In this document: positions 45,869 to 56,044 of the stretch, in pieces | Layout: the number at the start of each line of letters is the position of its first letter | Numbering within the stretch: the stretch's first letter is position 1 | Source of the DNA: Siphonodentalium dalli | Taxonomy: Eukaryota; Mollusca; Scaphopoda; Gadilida; Siphonodentaliidae | Direction of reading: 5' to 3' | Length of the DNA stretch: 64,000 bases | NCBI GenBank assembly: GCA_032622095.1 | Contig: CP136061.1 | Location: 14,399,287 to 14,463,286, forward strand | Translations under genes and position numbers: made by a program | Notes under the pieces: generated by a model | What the model was told of the DNA's origin: nothing | Databases searched by the model: none | The model's input: only the letters and a program-made list of their open reading frames with translations

Positions 45869-46786
45869 GTGTATATAACTTACATGAATCTGGTTAGGTG
45901 CGTTCGATTTTCTCCACGGAGGTAACGTTGTTAGTGAACAAAGCCATTTTCGATTACGTCGTTACTGCACTAGAAACATCTTACAGTAACGCCCATCTAT
46001 TAGCTCTCTGTATACCGTGGTCATGTAACATGTCGCGACAACATGTGTATATATACATTACATGCAACCGTTCAGAATGCCATTTCCTAACCGATAATAT
46101 GAGTTCGATTTGTTATATGAAAATAACCCCTGCTTTAGCGGACATGTTTAGTTTCCATTTGTCGTTATATTAGTGCACTAGAAACAACCTGCATTAACAC
46201 ACATGTATCAGATCCCTGTACCATGTTGCGAGATTATAAATTATATGCAGCTTTTAAGATTACCATGCACCACCAAAGTCGATTTGATAAGGGAATGTAC
46301 CTCCGTTACGGAACCACGCTTGACTCCATTACCTCGCGTATGCACAAGAACAATCTCAAATTGACATTCATGTATATACATGTATCAGCTCCCTATGTGA
46401 CATGGCTATGCAATAATGTGACACAATGTGTTCGTGTGGATTACTTGTAGCTGTTCAAAGTTACACTGTCAAAGCGATGAAATGCGTTAGACTTCTAACC
46501 CAGTTAGTGAATCAGGGGAGACCCAATTACCTTGTTGGTATACCCTGCACTTCTTACTGAGTGGAGCCTTATCGTCAGTTACTATGACCGACCTCGTTAT
46601 CAATCATCGACATTTTAAAAGGACATCCCTCATTGCCATATAGAAACATGTTTATCCAAAACGCGTTTGGCTGGTCACAGCGCCGCTACAATGGTTCTTG
46701 TGTGCGATCGATTTCCACGAAGGTATACATGTAACTGAGTGAAGCTAACTAGAGTCCCTTCCATCGTTAATGCATCAACACATCCG
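45869..46786. repeat. Family G copies
   Basis: GGTGCGTTCGATTTTCTCCA (about 45896), GTTACTGCACTAGAAACATC (about 45960), GTGCACTAGAAACAACCTGC (about 46172) and GTGTGCGATCGATTTCCACG (about 46700) mark several old copies. Frames of 75-91 codons here lack domains. Confidence 0.6.
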
Positions 46787-47117
46787 ATATTAACACCAAC
46801 TCACACGTAAATGGTTGTGTACCATGGTGACTGAGTTTGCACAATTAACACCCACTCACACGTAAATGGCTGTTTATCATGGCGACTGAGTTTGTACAAT
46901 TAACACCCACTCACACGTAAATGGTTGTGTATCATGGTGACTGAGGTTGCACAATTAACACCCACTCACACGTAAATGGCTGTGTATCATGGTGACTGAG
47001 TTTGTACAATTAACACCCACTCACACGTAAATGGCTGTTTATCATGGCGACTGAGTTTGTACAATTAGCACCCACTCACACGTAAATGGCTGTGTATGAT
47101 GGTGACTGAGTTTGTAC
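46787..47117. repeat. 55-bp minisatellite, 6 copies
   Basis: The unit is ATTAACACCCACTCACACGT, AAATGGCTGTGTATCATGGT, GACTGAGTTTGTACA. It is embedded in family G sequence. Variants GGTTGTG/GGCTGTT/GGCTGTG alternate between copies. Confidence 0.94.
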
Positions 47118-47160
47118 ATTTAACTCTTCCATGACTGTAATCTTCAACAATTCTGCGAAA

Positions 47161-47335
47161 ACCCTGTGCCAATATTATCTTATATATGCGAGTCTCTAAT
47201 GTATAGGAAGATTCTCATATATAAGATAGTACGTTAGCCTAACAAATGATTACCTTGACCTTGTAAGCCAATGCATTATCTTATAAACGTAAGGTTCCAT
47301 ATGGGAGAAGACTCGCATATATATGGAAAAACACT
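47161..47335. repeat. Degenerate family A-like hairpins
   Basis: The hairpin GCCAATATTATCTTATATAT...ATATAAGATAGTACGTTAGC (47168-47238) is followed by a second from about 47266. The order and spacer match 21141-21290. Confidence 0.65.
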
Positions 47336-47349
47336 GGATCTATGCAGAG

Positions 47350-47600
47350 TAATACCCTGTGCCAATGCATTCTCTTATATATGCGAGTCGACCACAGGTC
47401 GACTCGCATATATAAGAGAATGCATTGGCATAACAACTTTTCATCATGTGTTATTATTTTTTACAATTTTTTAATAATTGTTTCTTATATTCTTTAACAA
47501 TTTTAATTACACCCATTCAGAGCCCCAGGAAAACATGAGCAGACATAACTCAATACACATGCTTCTTTATATGTGTGGGGCTCCCTGCAGGGTTATATGT
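47350..47600. mobile_element. Family A MITE, partial (left hairpin plus interior)
   Basis: Hairpin 47361-47429 is the most symmetric in the window: its apex GAGTCGACCACAGGTCGACTC has both arms matching. The interior runs to GTGTGGGGCTCCCTGCAGGG at about 47573 and then stops. The right hairpin is missing. Confidence 0.8.
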
Positions 47601-48424
47601 ATGTTCCACCAGCGCAGCCCCCACCACAAGCCCCGTCGTGAAAGGGTTAAATTACATGCTTGAAGCTTCCGCGGCGACACACCAAGGTCAATGATTACTT
47701 TGGCATTAGTGAACCGGTCTATACTCCATTAGTAAACCGGGCTATACTCCATTACCTCGTTAGTATTCGTGGTGCGTCTTACTCCCCGGAGCCTTAACAT
47801 AAATTCGTATTCTCAACTTCATTATCAACCATCAATTAACCGCGGATCTCCAGTGTCAAATAGCAAACATACAATCCAAATGTTACTGTACCACCGCTAC
47901 AAATTCGATCGTGTGTGTTCGGTTTGCTCCACGAGATTGTAACTCTGTTAGTGAACCAAGCCAGTTCTCATTACGTTGTTACTGCACTGGAAACATCGTA
48001 CTGTAATGCCCTCATATTGGCTCCCTTTTACGTAACGGTGAACATGTAACACATCGAGAGACTTCTTGCAAGGCCGATGGTGCGTTAGAGTTTTACGTAA
48101 AAGTAACTCCGTTAGTGAACATAAGTCGACGTCATTACCTCAGATTGAAACCCGGGTATCAGCTCCTTTATAAAGTTGATGCGCAGCAAGGCGACATCAT
48201 GTGTCCATATAACTAGCATATAAATGTATATGAAATGCATTCGATTCCTAACTGGGTTAGTGGACCACGCTATGCCCCATTACCTCGTTAGTACATCGGA
48301 ACGTCTTACTACAAGGCGGAGCCTTAACACAAATTAATATGCTCAACCTCATTATGAACCAGCAATTAACGCCGGATCTGCATTGATCACCGATACACAT
48401 TATCACCTTAGACTCGACTCACGG
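47601..48424. repeat. Family G copies, right end
   Basis: Blocks GTGTGTGTTCGGTTTGCTCC (about 47911), GTTAGTGAACCAAGCCAG (about 47947), GTAACTCCGTTAGTGAACAT (about 48101) and GGTTAGTGGACCACGC (about 48255) show four further diverged copies. Confidence 0.6.
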
Positions 48425-48748
48425 CCCAATCAATGAACATATACAATGGGGCTGGCATCCCACCACATAATGAATGCCACAATGGATCCGACAATTTCTG
48501 AAGAGCCCCCGTAAAGGCGTGGCGGGCCATGTAGGGTGTGAGTGTGAGCAGTCCGTTTCCGCTTCGTTTTGTGTCGTTTTGTGTACAATTCTGGCATTTC
48601 TGGGATGTTTACGATTTGGTTACATAATGTGTCACAGGTTATGGGTGAGTAACCGTGCTTTTTTGCTCTTTTTGCATGCGAGTTATTATTTGGCGTACAG
48701 TTTGACACTTTTTTGTGTAAAAACATTGATGCCAAACCTTTGATCCCA
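48425..48748 (-). other. Paralogous unknown segment, copy 1
   Basis: About 48470-48650 is homologous to 49310-49500. Blocks shared include GGCATTTCTGGGATGTTT, CGATTTGGT, AATGTGTCA and ATGGATCCGA. On the minus strand both copies read NIPEMP preceded by CNQIV or CDQIA, which may be a remnant of a coding sequence, but I do not recognise it and the copies diverge elsewhere. Plus-strand frames exist too. Likely an old TE piece. Confidence 0.35.
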
Positions 48749-49284
48749 TTAATGATAGGTCAAAACTTGACTTTCAAAATGTGCAGTGTGTTCTTGGTTT
48801 ACCAAGCGATCAGTTTCCGCAAAGAGTGTGTATGCATTTGATACCAGATAGTGATGTCTATTGAAGAACATAATGTCTTCAGTATAATTATTCAGTATAA
48901 CGCTTGTGACGAATGTTTGGTTTCTTGAAAGAAGTTGATTGTAGATGTGGGCCCTGGTCAGTCTCCATGGTTTCTGCTGATTCATTTTAATCCCCACCAC
49001 GCGAGTTCACCGTGGACCACAGCGTATTTTAATGATACACGTGCACTGGGCTTAGTGGGGTTCCCTGGTATGAGCTTTTTGCATTTTGCACACTACTTGC
49101 ATGCTGTAATTTATAGACTTAACCATAAATGGCATATGACATATATGTTGGTGTCAATTCAGATTGAAGAACTTCGACAATAATTGGCAGCCTGATCCAA
49201 AGCACCATCCTTTGCTGACACATTTTAAGTTTTAATTGGAATCTCAGGCATACAATACTTAGGTTAGTGGTTTATTCAAATTGG
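48749..49284 (-). other. Unassigned stretch between paralogous segments
   Basis: A minus frame (48749-49000, 83 codons) and an overlapping plus frame (48935-49183) have no recognisable domain. The minus peptide lies upstream of copy 1 in reading direction and could belong to the same unknown element. Confidence 0.3.
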
Positions 49285-49505
49285 TTTAGGGTATCGTGCA
49301 ATGAGAGTCGGTATGGATCCGAGAACTTCTGAAGAGTCCCATATAATGTATGCGTGGCGGACCATGTGGTATATAATGATGCCGCTTAGTGTGATCAGTT
49401 CGTTTCCGCTTAGTGTTGTTTCGTTTTCTAAAAATGCTGGCATTTCTGGGATGTTTGCGATTTGGTCGCAGAATGTGTCATAGATTATTGGTAAGTACAT
49501 GTGCT
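49285..49505 (-). other. Paralogous unknown segment, copy 2
   Basis: Homologous to 48470-48650. The minus strand reads YDTFCDQIANIPEMPAFLE, then an unmatched stretch, then WDSSEVLGSI, the last matching GGSSEIVGSI in copy 1. Conservation of the two ends around a variable middle is notable, but no family is recognised. Confidence 0.4.
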
Positions 49506-49705
49506 GAACATTGGTTCGTTGATGACTGTGTGGATGTAACTGCTGTTTCAACCTTGTGTTTTGTTATATTGTTTGCTGAATATTTCATACTTTGAATATT
49601 ATATGTTAGCGTTTTATGCCAAAACAAGACTGAAATGAGAGATACACACTCTCATAAATCCTAACAGTCCAATGGTAGTTTTAATTATGGTTACACATTT
49701 CTTTA
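49506..49705. other. Unassigned spacer
   Basis: AT-rich; nothing recognised. Confidence 0.3.
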
Positions 49706-50123
49706 ACAAGCTATTAGACTGCTAAATAATGCCAAATATAATTCTCACATGGAACCCTTATTTAAACAAAGTAAAATATTGAAAGTTAGTAACCTACATT
49801 CATTGAAATCATCCCTTATTGCATATGATTGGAAAAACGGACTCTCACCACATTCATTGAATAATCTTTTGGAAAATACCCCGCGGACTGGTAGGGCTTC
49901 CCGCCAAGTAAACAATCTTGCACATAAGACACCCAGGATAAATTATACTGAGCGATTGCCACTTCACCAAATCCCAAACGCCTGGAATTCGTTACCTCCA
50001 CCAATGAAAACCTCTATCCCAAGATCTACATTTAAACGACTTATAGTAGATAGTTATATTGGAAACTATAAAAGCAAAGTCACTTGCGAAAATCGATATT
50101 GCTCTGACTGTACGAACCAATAA
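49706..50123 (+). pseudogene. Non-LTR retrotransposon ORF2 C-terminus, 5'-truncated
   Basis: An open plus frame of 139 codons starts after a TAA and reads AIRLLNNAKYNSHMEPLFKQ, then SKILKVSNLHSLKSSLIAY, later NAWNSLPPPMKTS and FKRLIVDSYI. This is the thumb-to-C-terminal pattern of CR1/Jockey-like LINEs (recalled consensus: H-T-x-P-L-F-x-x-L-x-I-L-[KN] ... LWNSLP ... FK..L). The reverse transcriptase catalytic part is missing, so the copy is 5'-truncated, as LINE copies often are. The start ATG is only an internal Met. Its 3' region follows and is interrupted by a MITE at 50355. Confidence 0.75.
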
Positions 50124-50354
50124 GTAACAAAGTATTATATATAAACCCTTCTTACATGTATATCGCTTTTGTCACATTCTATGTATATTTTTATGTACAT
50201 TACTATTACATTATTACAAAGTATTACATTATCTTAATGTATAATGTCGAGAAATGAAGTATACAATAACAGTATACAAGTAGATGCACGACCCCTCTTT
50301 TATGCTAACATATATGTATCGATGAGAGCTGCTGAACAAAGATAAAACATGCCG
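50124..50354 (+). other. 3' region of the truncated LINE, first part
   Basis: AT-rich non-coding sequence directly after the stop codon, with repeated ACATTATTACAAAGTATTACAT blocks. It is continued beyond the MITE at 50946. Confidence 0.5.
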
Positions 50355-50945
50355 TTAAAGGGGTACTGTACGCCATTTTCATTAAATTTCCGGTGACAAC
50401 AACGATCTAATATCGATAATATATAGAAACATAAGTAATTTGAGTCGAAGATTTATTCTGTAAACGCTCAGGTTAATAGGCTATCTTAACATTTAATAAT
50501 TTAAAAGTTAATAATTTGATATAAATTGAATTTATGACTGGAGCCATAAAATGGCGTCAATTAAATTACGAATTTGCGTAATCAAATAAAGTAAATGAGG
50601 GATACTGGCTTGTTAAACCGATCGCACACACGATCGCTTAAAATATTATGATGATACGGGGAGAACACTCAAGCCACTCACTGACTAGCGACGATACAAT
50701 AACTTAAATGATTATATGGGACTAGTATGCCTATAATATAACTTTTATTTGATTCATTTGGTTGAAAACTGTACAAAAATTACTCGACAACGACAATTTG
50801 TATTTTTGCATTCCGGTAAATTTGTCATCCGTAACACTACTTCGTACTCAACAGACTTTCAAATAATGAAAAAAGTGTTACCTTATTCTCAGACTCGGAG
50901 ACTATAGAAACCAACAACAACATTTGGCGTACAGTACCCCTTTAA
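50355..50945. mobile_element. TTAA-flanked MITE, long variant
   Basis: The ends TTAAAGGGGTACTGTACGCC and its exact reverse complement stand at 50355 and 50945. The terminal 16 bp are identical to those of the element at 26665, and both share an internal GGAG(C/T)CATAAA motif. The 591 bp interior has no ORF and is not as palindromic as the shorter relative. TTAA at both ends indicates piggyBac-type target choice (inference). Confidence 0.88.
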
Positions 50946-51095
50946 TTGTTTTTGCCTGGGCGATGTTGGGAAGACGGCCATTAGGTCACACCACCGCCCG
51001 GATTATGTATGTGCATTGTATTTTCTACTAATAGTTTTATAAATCCTATTGTATATGTACATGCTTTATCCAGTAAATTATTTATCTATCTATCA
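50946..51095 (+). other. 3' region of the truncated LINE, tail
   Basis: It includes GGCGATGTTGGGAAGACGGC and ends with TTATTTATCTATCTATC, a microsatellite-like tail typical of LINE 3' ends. That this is the continuation of 50124-50354 is inferred from the MITE insertion. Confidence 0.5.
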
Positions 51096-51527
51096 TTTTT
51101 AACAAAGATTTTTCGTTCGTTTGATTAAAGATATCCATTTATATTAACGAACGTACTTGACTCAGTATTGTTCTATATTCATTGTTAGATTAATTGGGGT
51201 ATTATCGTGATGCGTATGAACTATGAATGATTAAACGTAAGGTTTCAAACCAGCAGATTCGAGTCGCATGGCTATTGATTATCTAATACAAGTACACCCT
51301 AATGCATGGGCGATGGACTCTCTTGTTGTATACGCACCACTCCCATGGTACCCCAACCCAGATCCTGCATTCCTATTTTGCCAACTATATGTTCTATGTA
51401 TATTCATTAGACTCCACACATATGGTATGCCTATGATAAATCGTGAAATTGAGCTACCCACCCGTCCATTTCCATAGTCACACCATCTCGGTTTGAAAGT
51501 GAAATCATCTCAGCCGGGGCACCCTCC
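51096..51527. other. Unassigned stretch
   Basis: Two short frames (60-69 codons) on opposite strands, none with a domain. Confidence 0.3.
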
Positions 51528-51685
51528 AGCGTAACGTGGGTCGCGGTGTCCATAAAGGGCATCATTCAGCGTAACGTGGGTCGCGGTGTCCATAAAGGGC
51601 ATCATTCAGGGTAAAGTGGGTCGCGATGCCCATAACGGGCATCCTCCATGGTACACTGGGCAGCGATGTCCATAATAGGCCACCA
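51528..51685. repeat. 40-bp minisatellite, left part (4 copies)
   Basis: The unit is CAGCGTAACGTGGGTCGCGG followed by TGTCCATAAAGGGCATCATT. The last copy ends in CATAATAGGCCACCAA at the LINE junction. The same repeat resumes at 53273. Confidence 0.92.
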
Positions 51686-52865
51686 ATATATGCACAAAAT
51701 GTACCATATTGGCATCCAGGGTAAACTTCTGAGATGGTTTGAAAATTATCTTTCTAATCGCAAACAGTGTACAGTCCTGAATGGACGGGAGTCTTGTATA
51801 AAAAGGGTTTCAGCTGGAGTTCCACAAGGAGATTCATTGGGCCTCGGCTATTTAACAATTTTATAAATGATATTGTAGAGAATATTGAATCGAATATTAG
51901 ACTCTATGCAGATGACACATCGTTATTTATAACTGTTGAAGATGACCTAATGGCGGCCAAAATGTTAAACCGAGATTTACAGCGAAATAAATGGCAGGTA
52001 AAATGTTATCCATCTAAAACAGAATCATTAACAGTAGGTAATAAAGACCTGGTCATAAATTACCCTCAATATCTATATAACAAGGAAATTAAAGAAGTTG
52101 ATAATCATACGCACTTGGGTTTGATGTTTCATTATTCTGGTTGTTGGGATTTTCATGTATACAATATTTTTGATAAAATATGCCCAATGATTAATTGTCT
52201 TCGATGCTTAAAATACAAACTAACCAGACATGCACTGGATACCTTGTATATGTCCTTTATTCTGCCAATTTTTGACTATGGTGATCTGATGTTGGATAAT
52301 TGTTCTCAAGGCCTAATTACTAATCTTGAATCATTGCAGCTGGATGCCCTGGGAACCATCAGTGGCATCATTAGAGGGACAAGTCATAATCTTATATACA
52401 CGGAAAATGGTTATATCCCTTTAAAAGATAGGCATAATAGCAGAAAAACTATTGTATTTCACAAGGCTGGTATCAAAAATGAGTTGATATTCCATGCGCA
52501 GTGGAGATAATATATCTAGATATGCGCATGTGACTAATCCCTTAAATTCCTACTTAAAATCATTCTTCCCATCTGGTATAGAATTATTGAATAGGTTAGA
52601 TCCATCGGCGCGCTCTTGTCTTTCGATATCCAAATTGAAAAATGAACTCAGCAAAATGGACAATAGACCTCCGATATACATTACTGTAGGTGACAGATGA
52701 AACCAAATCATTCATTCGAAAATTAGAAATGCCTGAATTAGATTCTCAAAAACTATCGAGGTTTCTTACTGATGATCCTAGTTGTAGATGTGGAAATATG
52801 TATGAAGATGTTGAGCATTACTTTTTTTTACTGTCCTTTATATAGTCAACAAAGAGAAGCTTGAT
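51686..52865 (+). pseudogene. Non-LTR retrotransposon reverse transcriptase, 5'-truncated and frameshifted
   Basis: The remnant reads KMYHIGIQGKLLRWFENYL, then AGVPQG (about 51812-51830), then after a frame change near 51835-51845 the catalytic YADD (51905-51916) within RLYADDTSLF. It continues through HLGLMFHYS and YGDLMLDN to about 52500, changes frame again near 52495-52510, and ends with CRCG (52783-52794), H at 52815 and, after a third shift in a T run (52822-52829), CPLY. That CxC...H...C tail is the LINE C-terminal zinc knuckle. The enzyme would copy its own RNA into DNA at a nicked target. The copy begins inside the RT domain and has three frame breaks, so it is dead. Confidence 0.88.
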
Positions 52866-53272
52866 GTAAAAGATTACATGAATTGTTTGTGAACATAACC
52901 ATTGAAATTCTCCTGCACTGGGTCAAAATATGAACTGTGACATTTGTAAGATAGTCCATGAATATTTCAAATCCACCAATAGATCCAATACCAAACAATG
53001 AGTTCATACTCAATATGTTTCCATATGAATTAATGTCCACCTTACTGCTCAAATCCCCCCACATCATCTGAAACATCCCTTATTCAGATGACCCATACAG
53101 GCAGGCCTCTGTACCCCCTGATTGTCGGTGTTTGCACATTTGCACTTTTGTGTTGGTCACGTTATGTAATGTTTTGTTATTGTCTGTTGATGGGTCCGGG
53201 CCTATATAGGTTTGCCTGTTGCCTTGACCTGGTACTATGTCATACATTTTGCACAATAAACCATTTTTTATC
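52866..53272 (+). other. 3' region of the 51.7-kb LINE
   Basis: Non-coding tail ending GCACAATAAACCATTTTTTATC, with an AATAAA signal at 53255-53260. It abuts the resumed 40-bp repeat, which fixes the 3' boundary of the insertion. Confidence 0.7.
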
Positions 53273-53555
53273 AATAAGAGGCCACCCAAAAGCGTAAAGT
53301 GTGGCGTGGTGTCACGAAGAGGCCATTCTCCAGCGTGCAGTGGGGAGTGGTGTCCATAACAGACCATAATCCAGTGTACAGTGGGGCGTGGTGTCCATAA
53401 AAGACCATCCACCAGCGTAGAGTGGGGCTCAGTATCCAGAACTGGCTTTCCCCAGCGTATAGTGGGGCGTTGTGTCCATAAGAGGCCACACAGCAGCGTG
53501 ATATGGGACATAATGTCCATAAGAGGCCATCCAACAGCGTAAAGTGGGGCGCGGT
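53273..53555. repeat. 40-bp minisatellite, right part (7 copies)
   Basis: Units of the form CAGCGTAAAGTGGGGCGTGG followed by TGTCCATAAGAGGCCATCC, more diverged than the left part. The first copy starts AATAAGAGGCCACCCAA, resembling the last bases left of the LINE, consistent with a target-site duplication of about 15 bp. Minus-strand frames of 87 and 146 codons here are repeat readings. Confidence 0.92.
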
Positions 53556-54165
53556 TTTAATTGAGTAATGACTTTACCAAGAAAATCCAATAAGCAATAT
53601 CCAGCTAATCAAGAAAAGTATCAACAAATACGTTTTTCTTCAATTACCAGGGGAATGTGGAGTCCTGCGATCCCTGGAGGAATTTATGCCAATAACAATC
53701 AGTCTGATCTGAAATCAAACAAAGGTCGCCCTCTGCCGCCGACCCTAGTATGTTCGCTCTATGAGTCAGTTCAATGGCGAGGATTGTGGCATGTACCGTT
53801 TTGCCGATAATGCACAAGTCGTGTATCGTGTCTCACGTATTCATGAACGGCCGACATGTGTCATACAAAGTCAATCGATGGATAAAATCAACGTATATGT
53901 CAACGTAGACAGGTGTAATGAGGTCGATCACAGCACGAACACTCGTGCAAGGTGTTCTCATAATCACATGTCTTCATATTCACCTTACACTGTTAAAAAA
54001 ATGGCCGGTCTGACAACACGAAGGACCACTATGGTTGGTTCTCGGTTATTTTCAGTTGATTGCATACGCGCGTTATGATAATATGTTGTATTGACCTTTG
54101 CAGTTGTATTTGTATTTAAGTGAAATAAATTACAAAATAGTATGACATAACATACAATGAGAAGA
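53556..54165. other. Unassigned stretch
   Basis: Two overlapping plus frames of 80 and 105 codons (53568-53810 and 53761-54078) lack recognisable domains. Confidence 0.3.
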
Positions 54166-54222
54166 ACACGTGGGACTGGAGCACAAGTGGGACTGGAGAA
54201 CAAGTGGGACTGGAGAACAAGT
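54166..54222. repeat. 17-bp tandem repeat, 3 copies
   Basis: The unit is GTGGGACTGGAGAACAA; the first copy has GAGCACAA. Confidence 0.9.
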
Positions 54223-54267
54223 CAAATATATCAACTTACAAAATGAATCACGATCCTGTCCCTTGAA

Positions 54268-54725
54268 AGTGTTTCATCAAGGCCTCGTGCATTTGTTATA
54301 CATAACGAAAACGCGACACATGTGTTATACATGACGATATCGCGACATCAAGGCCTCGTGCATGTGTTATACATGACGATAACGCGACATCAAGGCCTCG
54401 TGCATGATGTGTTATACATGACGATATCGCGACATCAAGGCCTCGTGCATGTGTTATACATGACGATAACGCGACATCAAGGCCTCGTGCATGTGTTATA
54501 CATGACGATAACGCGACATCAAGGCTTCGTGCATGTGTTATACATGACGATAACGCGACATCAAGGCCTCGTGCATGTGTTATACATGACGATAACGCGA
54601 CATCAAGGCCTCGTGCATGTGTTATACATGACGATAACGCGACATCAAGGCCTCGTGCATGTGTTATACATGACGATAACGCGACAATGCCTCGTGCATG
54701 CGTTATACGTGACGATAACGCGACA
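54268..54725. repeat. 42-bp minisatellite, about 10 copies
   Basis: The unit is GACATCAAGGCCTCGTGCAT, GTGTTATACATGACGATAAC, GC. Being divisible by 3, it keeps a 171-codon plus frame (54322-54837) open as 14-residue repeats (VLYMTITRHQGLVH). The frame then runs into unrelated sequence. It is not a gene. Confidence 0.95.
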
Positions 54726-54829
54726 CAAAATTGACACGCCTCTGATGAGTCAGTGTTTTAATCAGAACTGGTTGACGATATACACACACCTGGCATTATG
54801 GTGCCGGACATTTGCAGAGTGGGGCTATA

Positions 54830-55082
54830 TAGCGTAACTAAATTCGTCCTATCTGGAGCTCATTCTGCATGGCCTCTTCTACTGTGGAATACCTAAACTC
54901 ATATGTAAGTTCCCAGATGGTGAATATTGTGATGTGTGTACCAATTTGGCACCTCGATTATGCAATGTGTCGTCTGCCAACTTGTGGATTTAGAGAAACT
55001 AAGAAGAAAGAAACTAAGAAGAACTAATACATTTGTTAATTTCCCAATAAAGATACTGCCCAGAGAAGATGGGGCCCAAACC
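54830..55082. repeat. Dispersed repeat family F, diverged copy
   Basis: TATATAGCGTAACTAAATTC and CTGGAGCTCATTCTGC (54826-54875) and CCCAGATGGTGAATATTGTGA (about 54914) are diverged facing signatures of family F. Confidence 0.6.
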
Positions 55083-55430
55083 CAGAAATGATGGTGAATT
55101 TAGTAATGCATGCTAGCGCGATGTGCTCTGACGACCTCGTTCTGAAATGATGGTGGATTTAGTAATGCATGCTAGCGCGATGATGGTGGATTTAGTAATG
55201 CATGCTAGCGCGATGATGGTGGATTTAGTAATGCATGCTAGCGCGATGGTGGTGGATTTAGTAATGCATGCTAGCGGGATGATGGTGGATTTAGTAATGC
55301 ATGCTAGCGCGATGATGGTGGATTTAGTAATGGATGCTAGCGCGATTATGGTGGATTTAGTAATGCATGCTAGCGCGATGTGCTCTGATTGGTGGATTTA
55401 GTAATGCATGCTAGCGCGATGTGCTCTGAC
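55083..55430. repeat. 33-bp minisatellite derived from family F, about 8 copies
   Basis: The unit is ATGATGGTGGATTTAGTAAT followed by GCATGCTAGCGCG. The flanking copies extend into GATGTGCTCTGACGACCTC(A/G)TTCTG, the remainder of the F terminus. The GGTGAATTTAGT and GCTAGC parts correspond to the F signature. Divisible by 3, hence an 11-residue periodic frame (MMVDLVMHASA). Confidence 0.94.
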
Positions 55431-55586
55431 GACCTCATTCTGTAAATGTAGGGCACCATATTGTCAGGCCTGTGTATATAGACAAATGCGACCCGCCATA
55501 TCACCCACAGGGAGCCTCACACAGATGGAAGCATGCACTACATAGTGTCGTCTGCTCCAGGCTGTATGGGGCTCTCTATGGGTTAA
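55431..55586. mobile_element. Family A MITE, deletion remnant
   Basis: From GCGACCCGCCATATCA at about 55487 it jumps directly to CCCACAGGGAGCCTCACACA and GTGTCGTCTGCTC...GGGGCTCT, so the left hairpin and part of the interior are deleted. It is followed at once by a second, complete copy. Confidence 0.7.
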
Positions 55587-56044
55587 TATACCCGCCATAT
55601 CAAATCCAGTCGTAAGTCGAGATTGTTTTTACCCTTTGCCAATGCATCTCTTATATATGCGAGTCGACCATAGGTCGCCTCGCATATATAAGAGAATGCA
55701 TTGGCCTAACAATTGTTATCCTTTTTATTAAATAAATGTTTCTTACAATTTTTAGGACATAAAATAAAAAAAACATTCATTACCCTGCAGGGCGCCCCAC
55801 ACATATATAGAAGCATAAAGAAGAGTGTCGCCTACTCATGTTTGTCTGGGGCTCTATATGGGTGAAATTATAAAATTGTTAAAGAATACAAGCAAAAATT
55901 ATTAAAATTGTAAAAAATTGTTAGGCCAATGCATTCTCTTATATATGAGGCGACCTATGGTAGACTCGCATATATAAGAGAATGCATTGGCACAGGGTAA
56001 AACAATCCCGACTTACGACTGGATTTGATGTGGCGGGTCACATA
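55587..56044. mobile_element. Family A MITE, near-complete copy
   Basis: The left end CCGCCATATCAAATCCAGTC is followed by hairpin 55638-55705 and the interior with CCCTGCAGGGCGCCCCACAC. The second hairpin is 55925-55991 and the right end is CGACTGGATTTGAT...GGCGGGTCACA before TA. Hairpins have one- or two-base deletions relative to the 69-nt form. There is no ORF. Confidence 0.85.

Noticed and set aside
51686-53272. Functional reverse transcriptase or domesticated RT
   Set aside because: It starts inside the RT domain, has three frame breaks and ends in a LINE-type 3' tail within a split minisatellite: an ordinary dead insertion.
54322-54837. 14-residue repeat protein
   Set aside because: The frame stays open only because the 42-bp unit is divisible by 3; no start context, and the frame leaves the array into unrelated sequence.
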